61,051 nt of DNA from Bdellovibrionaceae bacterium UBA6502 (lineage in GTDB: Bacteria > Bdellovibrionota > Bdellovibrionia > Bdellovibrionales > UBA840). The stretch is from positions 1 through 61,051 of the forward strand of contig DJMA01000040.1 in NCBI GenBank assembly GCA_002436415.1, in the 5' to 3' direction. Below the pieces are notes generated by a model, which saw only the letters and a list, made by a program, of their open reading frames with translations, ran no database searches and was not told the origin of the DNA. A program made the position numbers and the translations under genes. How positions within the stretch are numbered: the first letter of the stretch is position 1; each line of letters opens with the position of its first letter. Shown piece after piece: positions 26,341 to 34,185 of this stretch.

Positions 26341-27895
26341 CCAACTTTCTCCACATAGGTAGTCTCTCTAAACCATTAAAATAGGTGTACCAGTAATTGA
26401 ACTCATTCAAAGAATCAGGAGTTCCCCAACACAAATAAGCAGAGGTCTCAAATAGCTTAACCTTCAATTGGCGCTCAATCGCTAGATTAACTACAGAGTC
26501 TAAATAGTATTCCCCATTCACTTTAATGTTTTTTTCAACCAACTCATCAATTAAATCCAACATCAACTGACAATTTTTAAAATAAAAACTACCAATCAGA
26601 ATGTGATCTTTTCGAGGAGTGTCCGAGATAGTTTCCTTTACAGCTACCTTTTTAATATTAGATTTTTTATCTGCTGCAATATAAGCGAAGGATTTTGGAG
26701 TAATATCAGCCATGCTATAATTCGTTTGTCCAAATACTACTAGATCTGGCTCCTCCTTTAATAAAGAAGCAAAGGAATCTGAATCATAAACAATACCATG
26801 ATCACAACTAGTAACTATTAATGCTTCATCTCTTGGCATTGATTGTGCGCCAAGTTTACATGTAATAGCCTGGCCTTCAGTGATTTCATTAAGACTAACA
26901 ATTTCATCATTAGTTCTAACACAATCTTTAACTTCTGCTTTAAAGTCATCTCTAACAACATAAAAGTTTTTTTGACATTCAGGAAAAGATTTTTGAGCGG
27001 ATAAAAACATTTTTTCACCCATCACAGGAATCATCGGCTTTGGTAGCCTATCTCCAAAGCGAGAACCTTTCCCGGCCATGGGCATTAATAAGTTTACATT
27101 TTCTAATTTAAGTGTTTCTTGGCTTTTATGAAAACTGGAGAAGCTATTTTGCCAGTATTCATAATCTTGCAAATCTGCTGGAGTTCCCCATTGCATAAAG
27201 TAAGGAATTTCAAATACGCGAATATCTAAGCCATCAGCAAGCATATGTTTATAGACTAAACTGGCGTATCCTTCTTCGTTAATCAAAGGTCCTTCATTCA
27301 TTAGTTTACTAAAATATTTTTTTACAATATCACCTGACTTAAAATAATATGCTCCACAGGATGCGTACTCTCTAGTTCGATCCTTTGTATAACAGGCTTT
27401 TTCTTGGATATCAAAAATACGCCCCTCTACCTCTCTTACGTAGGCATACATTTGTGGTCGAATGTACTCTGGATGGAAGCCTGTATAACAAACAATTGCC
27501 CCATCACAATTAGTGTCTTTTACGAAGCGTTCAAAACGCCTAGCATCCCATGACATAGAGTAGTCACAATAGCTCAAGAGGACATTATCTTCAGCTTTAA
27601 TAAGACTAGGATTTTCTTCTAAGGCCTTTAATGTAGCCCAAACCGGCCCTTTCTTTGCAACGGGAACAGATACAACTTTCGCTTCCGGAGTCATTTTTAA
27701 AACTTTTTCTTTTAGATCCGTCTCCGCTAGATGAAGCTCATTGCAGATATAAACTTTCTCCCAATCTACAGGAATTTGCTCCAAGAAATGCTGAATGATT
27801 GGTTTTCCACCCGCAGGAATTAAAGGCTTTGGCTCGGTAAAACCTACTGCCTTAAAACGTGAGCCTTGACCTGACATTGGTATTACTAACTTCAT
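26333..27895 (-). CDS. Tandem-duplicated sugar nucleotidyltransferase
   Basis: 520 aa from the ATG at 27895 (upstream stop and start read TAATATG, with GGTGGG just before). It contains two complete copies of a nucleotidyltransferase fold. Copy 1 (about 1-255) has MSGQGSRF, EPKPLIPAGGKP and a late WGTPADLQDYEYW. Copy 2 (about 262-520) has MAGKGSRFGDRLPKPMIP, the metal-site region TSCDHG and WGTPDSLNEFNYW. Both retain the Gly-rich loop and the Lys-Pro pair, so both may be active, perhaps on two substrates. Its place between a class II aldolase and a DPM-like GT2 suggests it activates the product of the aldolase/HAD pair. The activated compound is unknown. Confidence 0.8.
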   Translation of the reverse strand: MKLVIPMSGQGSRFKAVGFTEPKPLIPAGGKPIIQHFLEQIPVDWEKVYICNELHLAETDLKEKVLKMTPEAKVVSVPVAKKGPVWATLKALEENPSLIKAEDNVLLSYCDYSMSWDARRFERFVKDTNCDGAIVCYTGFHPEYIRPQMYAYVREVEGRIFDIQEKACYTKDRTREYASCGAYYFKSGDIVKKYFSKLMNEGPLINEEGYASLVYKHMLADGLDIRVFEIPYFMQWGTPADLQDYEYWQNSFSSFHKSQETLKLENVNLLMPMAGKGSRFGDRLPKPMIPVMGEKMFLSAQKSFPECQKNFYVVRDDFKAEVKDCVRTNDEIVSLNEITEGQAITCKLGAQSMPRDEALIVTSCDHGIVYDSDSFASLLKEEPDLVVFGQTNYSMADITPKSFAYIAADKKSNIKKVAVKETISDTPRKDHILIGSFYFKNCQLMLDLIDELVEKNIKVNGEYYLDSVVNLAIERQLKVKLFETSAYLCWGTPDSLNEFNYWYTYFNGLERLPMWRKLDE

Positions 27896-27896
27896 A

Positions 27897-28862
27897 TTAA
27901 ATCCCACCAATTTGCTGCATTCTTAATTTTTCAATTTCCATATCAGCAACTTTTTGTTGTAACTCAGGAGCCATGGATTTTATTTCACCAAACTCCTCCT
28001 GCATTAATGTACATAAAAGAGCCTGAAGACTACAAATTTCTTTCGCGTCTTGACTCTTATCAGCCCTAACGGACTTATGATAGATAACTTTTTTGCCTTC
28101 AGAATGGTTTTCATTCATTAGCCCAAAAAACAAAGCATAGTCAGGGAAAATCGCTTCTTTGGAAAAATGAAAGCTTTCCCAAGCCGAGAAATCCAGCCCA
28201 CCTTCAATCTCAGCAGGCAAACAAAACTTGGCCAATGAAAATCGCTGACTTAGACTATCTTCCACTGTTTTCATTTTTTGATCTAAGTCCTGTAAATCGT
28301 TTGATGCCCAAATCACTCCATGGTTTTGTAGGGCAATGCACTTTACGCTTTTCGTAGTAAATTTCTGCATTTCAATTTGAATTCGTCTAGCTAAATCATA
28401 GCCAGGTAAACACTGATCAATAAATACAAAGTCAACCTGAGAAAACTCCAAAGCCAATTCACTTAGCTTTTCTTCACCAAAAGCGGCCAACACACTAAAG
28501 CCAGCACTATGCGTATGGAACACCCATTTTTCTGGCAAAATTGCATGGAAGGCGCTTTCCATCGAAGGGCGTAATTTTTCTCCATCACACATCATTTCCG
28601 TAATAAGATCAACGTACTCCATTTCTTCACGACTGCTCGGTATTCCTACCACAGAATTAAATTTAAAATCAAAAGCTGGTTTTAGCTTACATTTAGTGAT
28701 CCCGTAAGATTCGGAAACCTCTTTCAATAAAACCCCAGATGACTTAATCCACATTTCTGTATCATTTTTCACAGAAAAATTACCGCCCGGGCCTTGTATA
28801 TGTTGCCACTGTCGTCCCCAAAAGTTGCTTTTTTCAATTAGTTTCTTGATATCTTCTTTCAT
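27897..28862 (-). CDS. Class II aldolase/adducin-family protein
   Basis: 321 aa. The fold hallmarks are IQGPGGNFSVK near the N-terminus, MWIKSSG, an acidic SMESAFHAI, the zinc His pair HTHSAG, and a third His in LQNHGVIWAS, as in fuculose- and rhamnulose-1-phosphate aldolases and related epimerases. It is longer than the usual 215-275 aa, with extra C-terminal residues. It lies between a HAD phosphatase (4-base overlap) and the tandem nucleotidyltransferase. It may make or cleave a phosphorylated polyol or keto-sugar for activation. Reaction not determinable. Confidence 0.75.
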   Translation of the reverse strand: MKEDIKKLIEKSNFWGRQWQHIQGPGGNFSVKNDTEMWIKSSGVLLKEVSESYGITKCKLKPAFDFKFNSVVGIPSSREEMEYVDLITEMMCDGEKLRPSMESAFHAILPEKWVFHTHSAGFSVLAAFGEEKLSELALEFSQVDFVFIDQCLPGYDLARRIQIEMQKFTTKSVKCIALQNHGVIWASNDLQDLDQKMKTVEDSLSQRFSLAKFCLPAEIEGGLDFSAWESFHFSKEAIFPDYALFFGLMNENHSEGKKVIYHKSVRADKSQDAKEICSLQALLCTLMQEEFGEIKSMAPELQQKVADMEIEKLRMQQIGGI

Positions 28863-29536
28863 AGTATCTCACTTAACTCTGCTAGGCTTAAAATGCAATT
28901 TTCGGTACTTTCCTTTGCCGAAGGATTTAACCAAATGTAAGGCATATTAATGTTAATAGCCCCTTGTATATCTGCTTCTCTGGAATCACCTATCATAATG
29001 CATTCTTCAGGGCGTCGATCGATTTGAATTAATAAATTTTCAAAACAACTCTTAGCTGGTTTTTCAGCTCCTAACTCTTCAGAGCTAAAGAGACGGTCAA
29101 ATAACTCCCCGTCGGGATCTAAGGCTTTTAATTTTAAAAGCTGGGTTCGACAAATATGATTGGTTAAAATAACCAACTGATATTTTGCTTTTAGCTTTTT
29201 AAGACAAGAAACACTTTCTGAAAAGTCGATACCTTCGTAAGCCTGATTATAAGCATCATCTAAAGCCAAGCTAATCGCTGGATTTGTGTAAGAAAAACGA
29301 ATTTCAGTCATTCGCTTAAAGTAGAGCAAACGACTATGACTGGCACCACCCCTTACTCCCATTTCTTTCACTTCTTTTCTTGCTCGTTTGTATAATTCAT
29401 TAAATTCAGTAAAACTTAATCCCATTCCTAAAGATTCCGATTTACTAAAGGCAAGTTTCAATCCCAATGCATAAACATCTTTTGAAACATATAGTGTATC
29501 ATCAAGATCAAAGATCAGAGTTTTTACTTCTGCCAT
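28859..29536 (-). CDS. HAD-superfamily phosphatase
   Basis: 225 aa from the ATG at 29536, preceded by AGGAG; a GTG six bases earlier is less likely. The four HAD motifs are visible: FDLDDTLY (nucleophile Asp), ILTNH, the Lys in AEKPAKS, and MIGDSREADIQGA. The helical cap between motifs I and II is of the class C1 type. It overlaps the GDPD-like gene by 13 bases and the aldolase by 4, so the trio is translated together. Probably dephosphorylates a sugar or polyol phosphate in this pathway. Confidence 0.85.
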   Translation of the reverse strand: MAEVKTLIFDLDDTLYVSKDVYALGLKLAFSKSESLGMGLSFTEFNELYKRARKEVKEMGVRGGASHSRLLYFKRMTEIRFSYTNPAISLALDDAYNQAYEGIDFSESVSCLKKLKAKYQLVILTNHICRTQLLKLKALDPDGELFDRLFSSEELGAEKPAKSCFENLLIQIDRRPEECIMIGDSREADIQGAININMPYIWLNPSAKESTENCILSLAELSEIL

Positions 29537-30114
29537 CCCCACTCCTCAGGAAGTTTCGTACACACAGCATCTAAATAGCCTCCGAGCTGCTCTTTAAACT
29601 CTTGAATTTTTTCAGGCGCGTAGGACTGCAGTTCTGGGGAAACCAAGCACACTTTAAATCCATTCAATTGTTTTAAAATTTCTGGACTCGCAGGCAGCCC
29701 TGAAAACGAGTCGAGCCAAACCCAATCAAGTTTAGCTCTAAAATGATTTAACACCTGAATGTCTTCATACTCTGAAATTCGAACTGCAAAACGTTTCTCA
29801 GCTTTCCTTAAACTCCACTTTACCAAAGTAGGAAAGGCTGTGTCTAAAAAGAAAAAGTCTTTCACTGAATACTTACCCAATAAATTTAAAACTTCTTCTT
29901 CAAGACCATCTTCTTTAGTGTTTAATATTAATGTTCCACGCTTCCGAGACACCCACAATTTTAAATAATCTTCGAAATCATCCCCTGATTGAAAGGGATC
30001 ATGGTGGATATAAATCGAGTCACTTTTTGCTCGTAAATCTAGTTCAGCACCAAGTCCTTCAGGTAGCTTTTCTAATTCCACAAGGCTATTTATTCTATGT
30101 TTGATGTATTGCAC
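29524..30114 (-). CDS. GDPD-like (PI-PLC/TIM-barrel) protein
   Basis: 196 aa, first gene of the leftward operon. Short motifs match the glycerophosphodiester phosphodiesterase active site: an early His-Arg (KHRINS), GAELDLRAKSD with the Glu-x-Asp pair, and IYIHHDPF with the His-Asp. The rest of the barrel is short; typical GDPDs are 230-300 aa. In this setting it may act on a phosphodiester-linked glycan precursor rather than on lipids. Enzymatic assignment is tentative. Confidence 0.6.
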   Translation of the reverse strand: MQYIKHRINSLVELEKLPEGLGAELDLRAKSDSIYIHHDPFQSGDDFEDYLKLWVSRKRGTLILNTKEDGLEEEVLNLLGKYSVKDFFFLDTAFPTLVKWSLRKAEKRFAVRISEYEDIQVLNHFRAKLDWVWLDSFSGLPASPEILKQLNGFKVCLVSPELQSYAPEKIQEFKEQLGGYLDAVCTKLPEEWGWQK

Positions 30115-30194
30115 ATTTCACCCTAATTTAGAGGCCGTTATTAAATATAGTAAACACTCAATTTATAAGCATGATTTTTAACATAAAACATTGT

Positions 30195-30223
30195 TTTACT
30201 TAAGGTTATTTCACGGCTATAAG
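30195..30223 (+). promoter_or_regulatory. Promoter of the 30279 operon
   Basis: TTTACT (30195-30200), 17-bp spacer, TATAAG (30218-30223). The predicted start near 30230 gives a leader of about 50 bases with AAGGAA before the ATG at 30279. The divergent leftward operon must use the same 164-bp gap, but I found no convincing promoter for it. Confidence 0.6.
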
Positions 30224-30278
30224 AGAGTTTAATAGGCATTAAATGCTTCGCGTTAGCAATGCATAAAAAGGAAATCTT

Positions 30279-30905
30279 ATGGCCAACTTTATTGCTTTGG
30301 ATATTGCTCTAATCCCCTCAGAGAAGCATTATGCCACTCTGGAAAAGTGGAACAAAAAGCTCTATCAAAACGGTGATACTGGGTATTTATTCAGCAAAAA
30401 CCACCTGCCTCACCTAACTCTATTCCAAAACTTTATTCTTGCCGATGATCTCCCTAAGCTCCTGAGTGATATTGACAGAGTTTCACTTCCCGAGGCCATT
30501 CGTGAACTGAAATCAAGTGAACTTATTTCCATTCCCTTTAAAGATGATTTTAAAATTTGTATGTTAAATTTTGAAAATACAGATTCACTAAGTTCACTTC
30601 AGCAGCAGTACCACCAACTTTTGCAAAAATATTCTAAACAACCTACAACAGAAGCTGGTATTAAAGGTTTTTGTGGAGACTGTATCCCAGAGGCTGTTTC
30701 CTGGGTTCAAAAATTTTCTTTAAATGCTTCTTTAAACAAGTTTTCTCCGCATATAACACTTGGATTCTCAAAACTAGATTTAGCCGAAACCATTACCCCT
30801 GAAGAAGCTTCTTATTTGTGGCAATTTGATTCAGTCAAATTAGCTAAAATGGGGAATTACTGCAGTTTAAGCGGAAATATTTATTGGGATAGAAACTTTG
30901 AGTAA
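30279..30905 (+). CDS. 2H phosphoesterase-superfamily protein (LigT/2'-5' RNA ligase-like)
   Basis: 208 aa with the two signature His-x-Thr motifs, PHLTLFQ near residue 45 and PHITLGF near 165, which define the 2H fold. Members cleave cyclic phosphates or 2',5'-phosphodiesters in RNA or small molecules. The substrate is not known. The downstream GtrA gene overlaps it by 8 bases, an unusual pairing that may point to a role in the glycan pathway rather than RNA metabolism. Confidence 0.7.
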   Translation: MANFIALDIALIPSEKHYATLEKWNKKLYQNGDTGYLFSKNHLPHLTLFQNFILADDLPKLLSDIDRVSLPEAIRELKSSELISIPFKDDFKICMLNFENTDSLSSLQQQYHQLLQKYSKQPTTEAGIKGFCGDCIPEAVSWVQKFSLNASLNKFSPHITLGFSKLDLAETITPEEASYLWQFDSVKLAKMGNYCSLSGNIYWDRNFE

Positions 30906-31308
30906 ACCTAGAAACCCAATAAATACAAAAGAACTTTCTCGATTTATAGTGGTGGGTGTATCTGCTGTTTTAACAGATGCATTAAGCTATTTTATATTAA
31001 TTCGCATTATAGAGACCAACCTATCTAAAATGCTGTCCTTTTTGGCTGGTAGCTTCATTGCATTTATTCTCAACAAAACTTGGACATTTGAAAATAAGTC
31101 TTCCGTAAAACCACAAGCCATAAAATTCAGCTTACTTTATATAAGCAGCTTATTCTTTAACAATTTGACGAATGCGCTGGTCCTAAAAGCCTTTCAACAC
31201 ACTCTATTCGCTTTCTTAGTTGCTACAGGAGTAAGTACTGTATTAAACTTTTTAGGTCAGAAGTTTTGGGTATTTAAAGAGAATAACGAAATTTCTGAAG
31301 AAGAATAG
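30898..31308 (+). CDS. GtrA-family membrane protein
   Basis: 136 aa with four membrane helices, the GtrA architecture: RFIVVGVSAVLTDALSYF opening, FLAGSFIAFILNKTWTF between helices 2 and 3, and VLNFLGQKFWVFK at the end. GtrA proteins are thought to flip polyprenyl-phosphate-linked sugars across the inner membrane. The TTG start lies within the preceding stop region (8-base overlap) and has only a weak SD, so translation is probably coupled. It could supply the GT-C enzymes in this locus. Confidence 0.85.
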   Translation: MSKPRNPINTKELSRFIVVGVSAVLTDALSYFILIRIIETNLSKMLSFLAGSFIAFILNKTWTFENKSSVKPQAIKFSLLYISSLFFNNLTNALVLKAFQHTLFAFLVATGVSTVLNFLGQKFWVFKENNEISEEE

Positions 31309-31359
31309 CTAAAGCATTTTTTCCAATACAAATACGCTAGAAAACAAAAGGAATAAGAC

Positions 31360-32349
31360 TTGATAGAAAAATGTCCTAAAATTTTAGTCACAGGCGGAGC
31401 TGGTTACATTGGTAGTCACTTGTGTAGAATTTTAGACGATTCCAAGATTGAGTACGTTGTTTTGGACAACTTCAGTACAGGATTTGAACAAGCTCTCCCT
31501 TTAAAAACAAAGATATATCGAGGTGATATATCTGATCTATCAATACTAAATAAAATTTTTCAAGAAAACAACATCCAGTCGGTAATGCACTTTGCAGCTA
31601 AAATTTCTGTGGCAGAATCCATAGAGAAACCGAAATTATACCATGAAACAAACTATCTAAAGCTTGTGTCCTTCAGTGAATATTGTAAAGAGCATGGGGT
31701 GAGTAATTTTATTTTTTCCTCTACCGCAGCTGTATATGGAGACTTAGAGACTGAAAAAGTTCAGGAAAATTCACCAACAAAACCTCAATCTCCCTATGGA
31801 AAATCTAAATTAGAAGCTGAAAAGCATTTGCAAAAAATCAGTGATGAACAATTTAATATTGGAATATTACGCTACTTTAATGTCGCAGGAGCTCATCCTG
31901 ATGGCAGCATTGGACAATCTACCAAAGGGGAAACTAGTCTAGTAAAAGCCTGTGCTCTTACTGCTGCTGGCAAACTAGATTCCCTTCACATCTTTGGCAC
32001 TGATTACCCTACAAAAGATGGTACTTGTGAAAGAGACTTTATTCACGTTATGGACTTAGCTGACATTCACATTCAGTGCCTAGAGTTTTTAAAAACTAAA
32101 AAACAATCAATACTTTTAAACTGTGGCTATGGACGTTCTTTTACCGTCAAAGAAGTGGTTTCAAGTATGAAAACGGTCAGTGGAATAGATTTTAAAGTAT
32201 TTCACTCAGACCGACGTGCAGGTGACATTGTATCAAGTTGCTCAGACACTACATTATTGCAAAAGTCTTTAAATTGGAGCCCAATGTTTAATGATTTAGA
32301 TGAGATTTGCAAAAGCGCTTTTCAATGGGAAAAATCCCCTAAATACTGA
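31360..32349 (+). CDS. galE: UDP-glucose 4-epimerase
   Basis: Interconverts UDP-glucose and UDP-galactose. 329 aa, extended SDR with VTGGAGYIGSHLCR, VMHFAAKISVAES, SSTAAVYG, the catalytic pair in SPYGKSKLEAE, and LRYFNVAGAHPDG. The start is TTG at 31360 with AAGGA seven bases upstream. It follows GtrA by 51 bp in the same direction. A UDP-GlcNAc specificity cannot be excluded. Confidence 0.92.
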   Translation: MIEKCPKILVTGGAGYIGSHLCRILDDSKIEYVVLDNFSTGFEQALPLKTKIYRGDISDLSILNKIFQENNIQSVMHFAAKISVAESIEKPKLYHETNYLKLVSFSEYCKEHGVSNFIFSSTAAVYGDLETEKVQENSPTKPQSPYGKSKLEAEKHLQKISDEQFNIGILRYFNVAGAHPDGSIGQSTKGETSLVKACALTAAGKLDSLHIFGTDYPTKDGTCERDFIHVMDLADIHIQCLEFLKTKKQSILLNCGYGRSFTVKEVVSSMKTVSGIDFKVFHSDRRAGDIVSSCSDTTLLQKSLNWSPMFNDLDEICKSAFQWEKSPKY

Positions 32350-32370
32350 TTTCAAAAGCCTTAGATCTTC

Positions 32371-32399
32371 TTGCTTTCACAAACTGAATCTAATACTCT
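32371..32399 (+). promoter_or_regulatory. Candidate promoter giving a leaderless transcript for the 32407 gene
   Basis: TTGCTT (32371-32376), 17 bp, TACTCT (32394-32399), then 7 bases to the ATG at 32407. The -10 is poor, but the geometry copies that of the promoter at 18355, and there is no SD before this ATG. Confidence 0.4.
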
Positions 32400-32406
32400 G
32401 CTCGCT

Positions 32407-33390
32407 ATGAAAGTACTTTTTATCAATCGACCAAAATCAGACTATGTTCAAAATTTCACATATACAGGTCTATGCAAAAGCATTGGTGCCCAAAACATTA
32501 TCGAATTACCTTGGAACAATCGATACCATTTCAACTTTCGCCCTTATCCCAAAAATATAGGTATGGGAGCGGGAAATTTATGGGCCTCCATAACGAATAG
32601 AAATGAAAAGTATGATTTGGTTTTAATCGCTTCAGCTCATCCAGAAACATTAAAGACCTATGACGAGGTCTTTGACAGTATTCCAAAAGATGTTCCTGTA
32701 GTATTTATAGATGCAGGTGACTGGCCTGAAATCGCTGGGGATTTAGATCGCCTTGGCGGTAAAGAAATTTACAATCGCCTAGTAAAAAAACGTCCTTTTG
32801 ATTTAATTTTAAAAAGAGAATATCTAAAGTCTGAAAACCACCCTGAAAATGTGGTTCCATTCCCGATGTCATTCGACATGAATGTATTGCCGAAACTCCC
32901 CAAAGAAGAAAAATACGATGTCGGCTTTTGGGCTGTTGAATCACACCCAATTCGAAGCCAGGTATTTAAACTTTTAAAAGGAAAATTTGATTGTGACGAG
33001 AATGGTACCCATGGCTCACAGATCATGAGTAAGTACAAGCGAAAGGGCGCATTTTATTTACAAGAACTATCAAGATGCAAAGTTAGTCTTAACTTTAGAG
33101 GCGCTGGATGGGATACACTTCGATATTGGGAGGTATTTGGCCTAGGCGGTTTTATGATAAGCCAAGAACCACAGATACATATTCCTGAGCCATTTTTGGA
33201 TCAAGAGCATTTGATTCACTGTAAAGATGATCTATCCGATCTTGTTGACCTGTGTGAGTATTACCTCAAACGACCGGAGCTTCGTAAAGAAATTGCTCTA
33301 AAAGGTCATGAGCACCTTAAAAAACACCATACTGACCTAGCCAGAGCAAACCAATTGTTAAAAGAGGTTAAAAACCGAAAGCTAATTTAA
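32407..33390 (+). CDS. CgeB-like glycosyltransferase
   Basis: 327 aa from the ATG at 32407. A longer reading from TTG at 32371 lacks an SD and starts in a possible -35 box. The C-terminal part fits the group 1 (PF13524/CgeB-like) glycosyltransferases: VSLNFRGAGWDTLRYWEVFG, then GGFMISQEP and a late HLIHCKDDLSDLVDLCEYYL. The N-terminal half has a GT-B-like Rossmann pattern (VLFINRPKSD, YDLVLIASAHPETL). It is soluble. Its stop overlaps the stop of the convergent gene in the 4 bases TTAA. Confidence 0.7.
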   Translation: MKVLFINRPKSDYVQNFTYTGLCKSIGAQNIIELPWNNRYHFNFRPYPKNIGMGAGNLWASITNRNEKYDLVLIASAHPETLKTYDEVFDSIPKDVPVVFIDAGDWPEIAGDLDRLGGKEIYNRLVKKRPFDLILKREYLKSENHPENVVPFPMSFDMNVLPKLPKEEKYDVGFWAVESHPIRSQVFKLLKGKFDCDENGTHGSQIMSKYKRKGAFYLQELSRCKVSLNFRGAGWDTLRYWEVFGLGGFMISQEPQIHIPEPFLDQEHLIHCKDDLSDLVDLCEYYLKRPELRKEIALKGHEHLKKHHTDLARANQLLKEVKNRKLI

Positions 33391-34184
33391 CTTCTTTTAA
33401 AAAGCCACTTTAGAGAATATCGAATCCCTGAAGCCACGGCATGGAACCTTAGTTTTTTGCTTTTATGCGCTCCCCTTTGCCAATGATGAATGACTTTAAA
33501 TTGGGGGTTATAAATACTTTTAGCGTATCTTAAAGTCCTTCTACTTATATCAGCATCCTCATAATAGAGGAAAAAATTATCGTCAAAGCCATTTAGCTTT
33601 TTAAAAACTGTAGTTCTAAAAAGCATAAAACAACCCGTCAAATAAGGAACATTAATCATAGGAAGTTCATAATTTCGATCCAACATTTCATGCCTTCTCA
33701 TGAGCCTGGAAAACTTCTTCTTAATTACAGAAGGAGCAAAGCTTCTTAAAAACATCAGGAAAAGACTTGGGTTCGTCTTACAAAGAAAATGGCGCTCAGA
33801 ATTTGGCCCAAAAACAGCTGGACTAAGCAAACCAAAATCTTGGTTTCGTTCCATAAACTCAATGATTCTATTCAAGAGATCTTCTTCAAACTCTATATCG
33901 GGATTTAGAACTAAGTGATATTCTGAATCCAACTTATCTAATACAAAATTGTGACCAGCCCCGAAGCCTAAGTTTTTCATACTAACAACTTCCAGCCTTG
34001 ATTCATTGATTTCACAGTTTTCTAAAATTCTATGCAGTAAAAGCTTTTTGCCTGGGTCTTCAGAGTTTTCAATAAGAAATAGCTTCCAATCCAAAGCAAC
34101 AGAATTATTAAGACAAAGTAAGGCCTTCGATAAAAGCTTCTCATCAGGACTATGCACTACCAGGGAAATACTCAATTTATGCAA
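33387..34184 (-). CDS. Glycosyltransferase family 2, rhamnosyltransferase-like
   Basis: 265-aa GT2 of the WbbL type. It carries NLGFGAGHNFVL, the metal motif LNPDIEFEEDLL, the acceptor-region YLTGCFMLFRTTVF, and the catalytic-base motif FFLYYEDADISRR. WbbL-like enzymes often use dTDP-rhamnose, which this locus can make, so rhamnosyl transfer is plausible. The start is TTG, one base after the stop of the initiating transferase gene. It is the last gene of the long leftward operon. Confidence 0.85.
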   Translation of the reverse strand: MHKLSISLVVHSPDEKLLSKALLCLNNSVALDWKLFLIENSEDPGKKLLLHRILENCEINESRLEVVSMKNLGFGAGHNFVLDKLDSEYHLVLNPDIEFEEDLLNRIIEFMERNQDFGLLSPAVFGPNSERHFLCKTNPSLFLMFLRSFAPSVIKKKFSRLMRRHEMLDRNYELPMINVPYLTGCFMLFRTTVFKKLNGFDDNFFLYYEDADISRRTLRYAKSIYNPQFKVIHHWQRGAHKSKKLRFHAVASGIRYSLKWLFKRS

Positions 34185-34185
34185 A

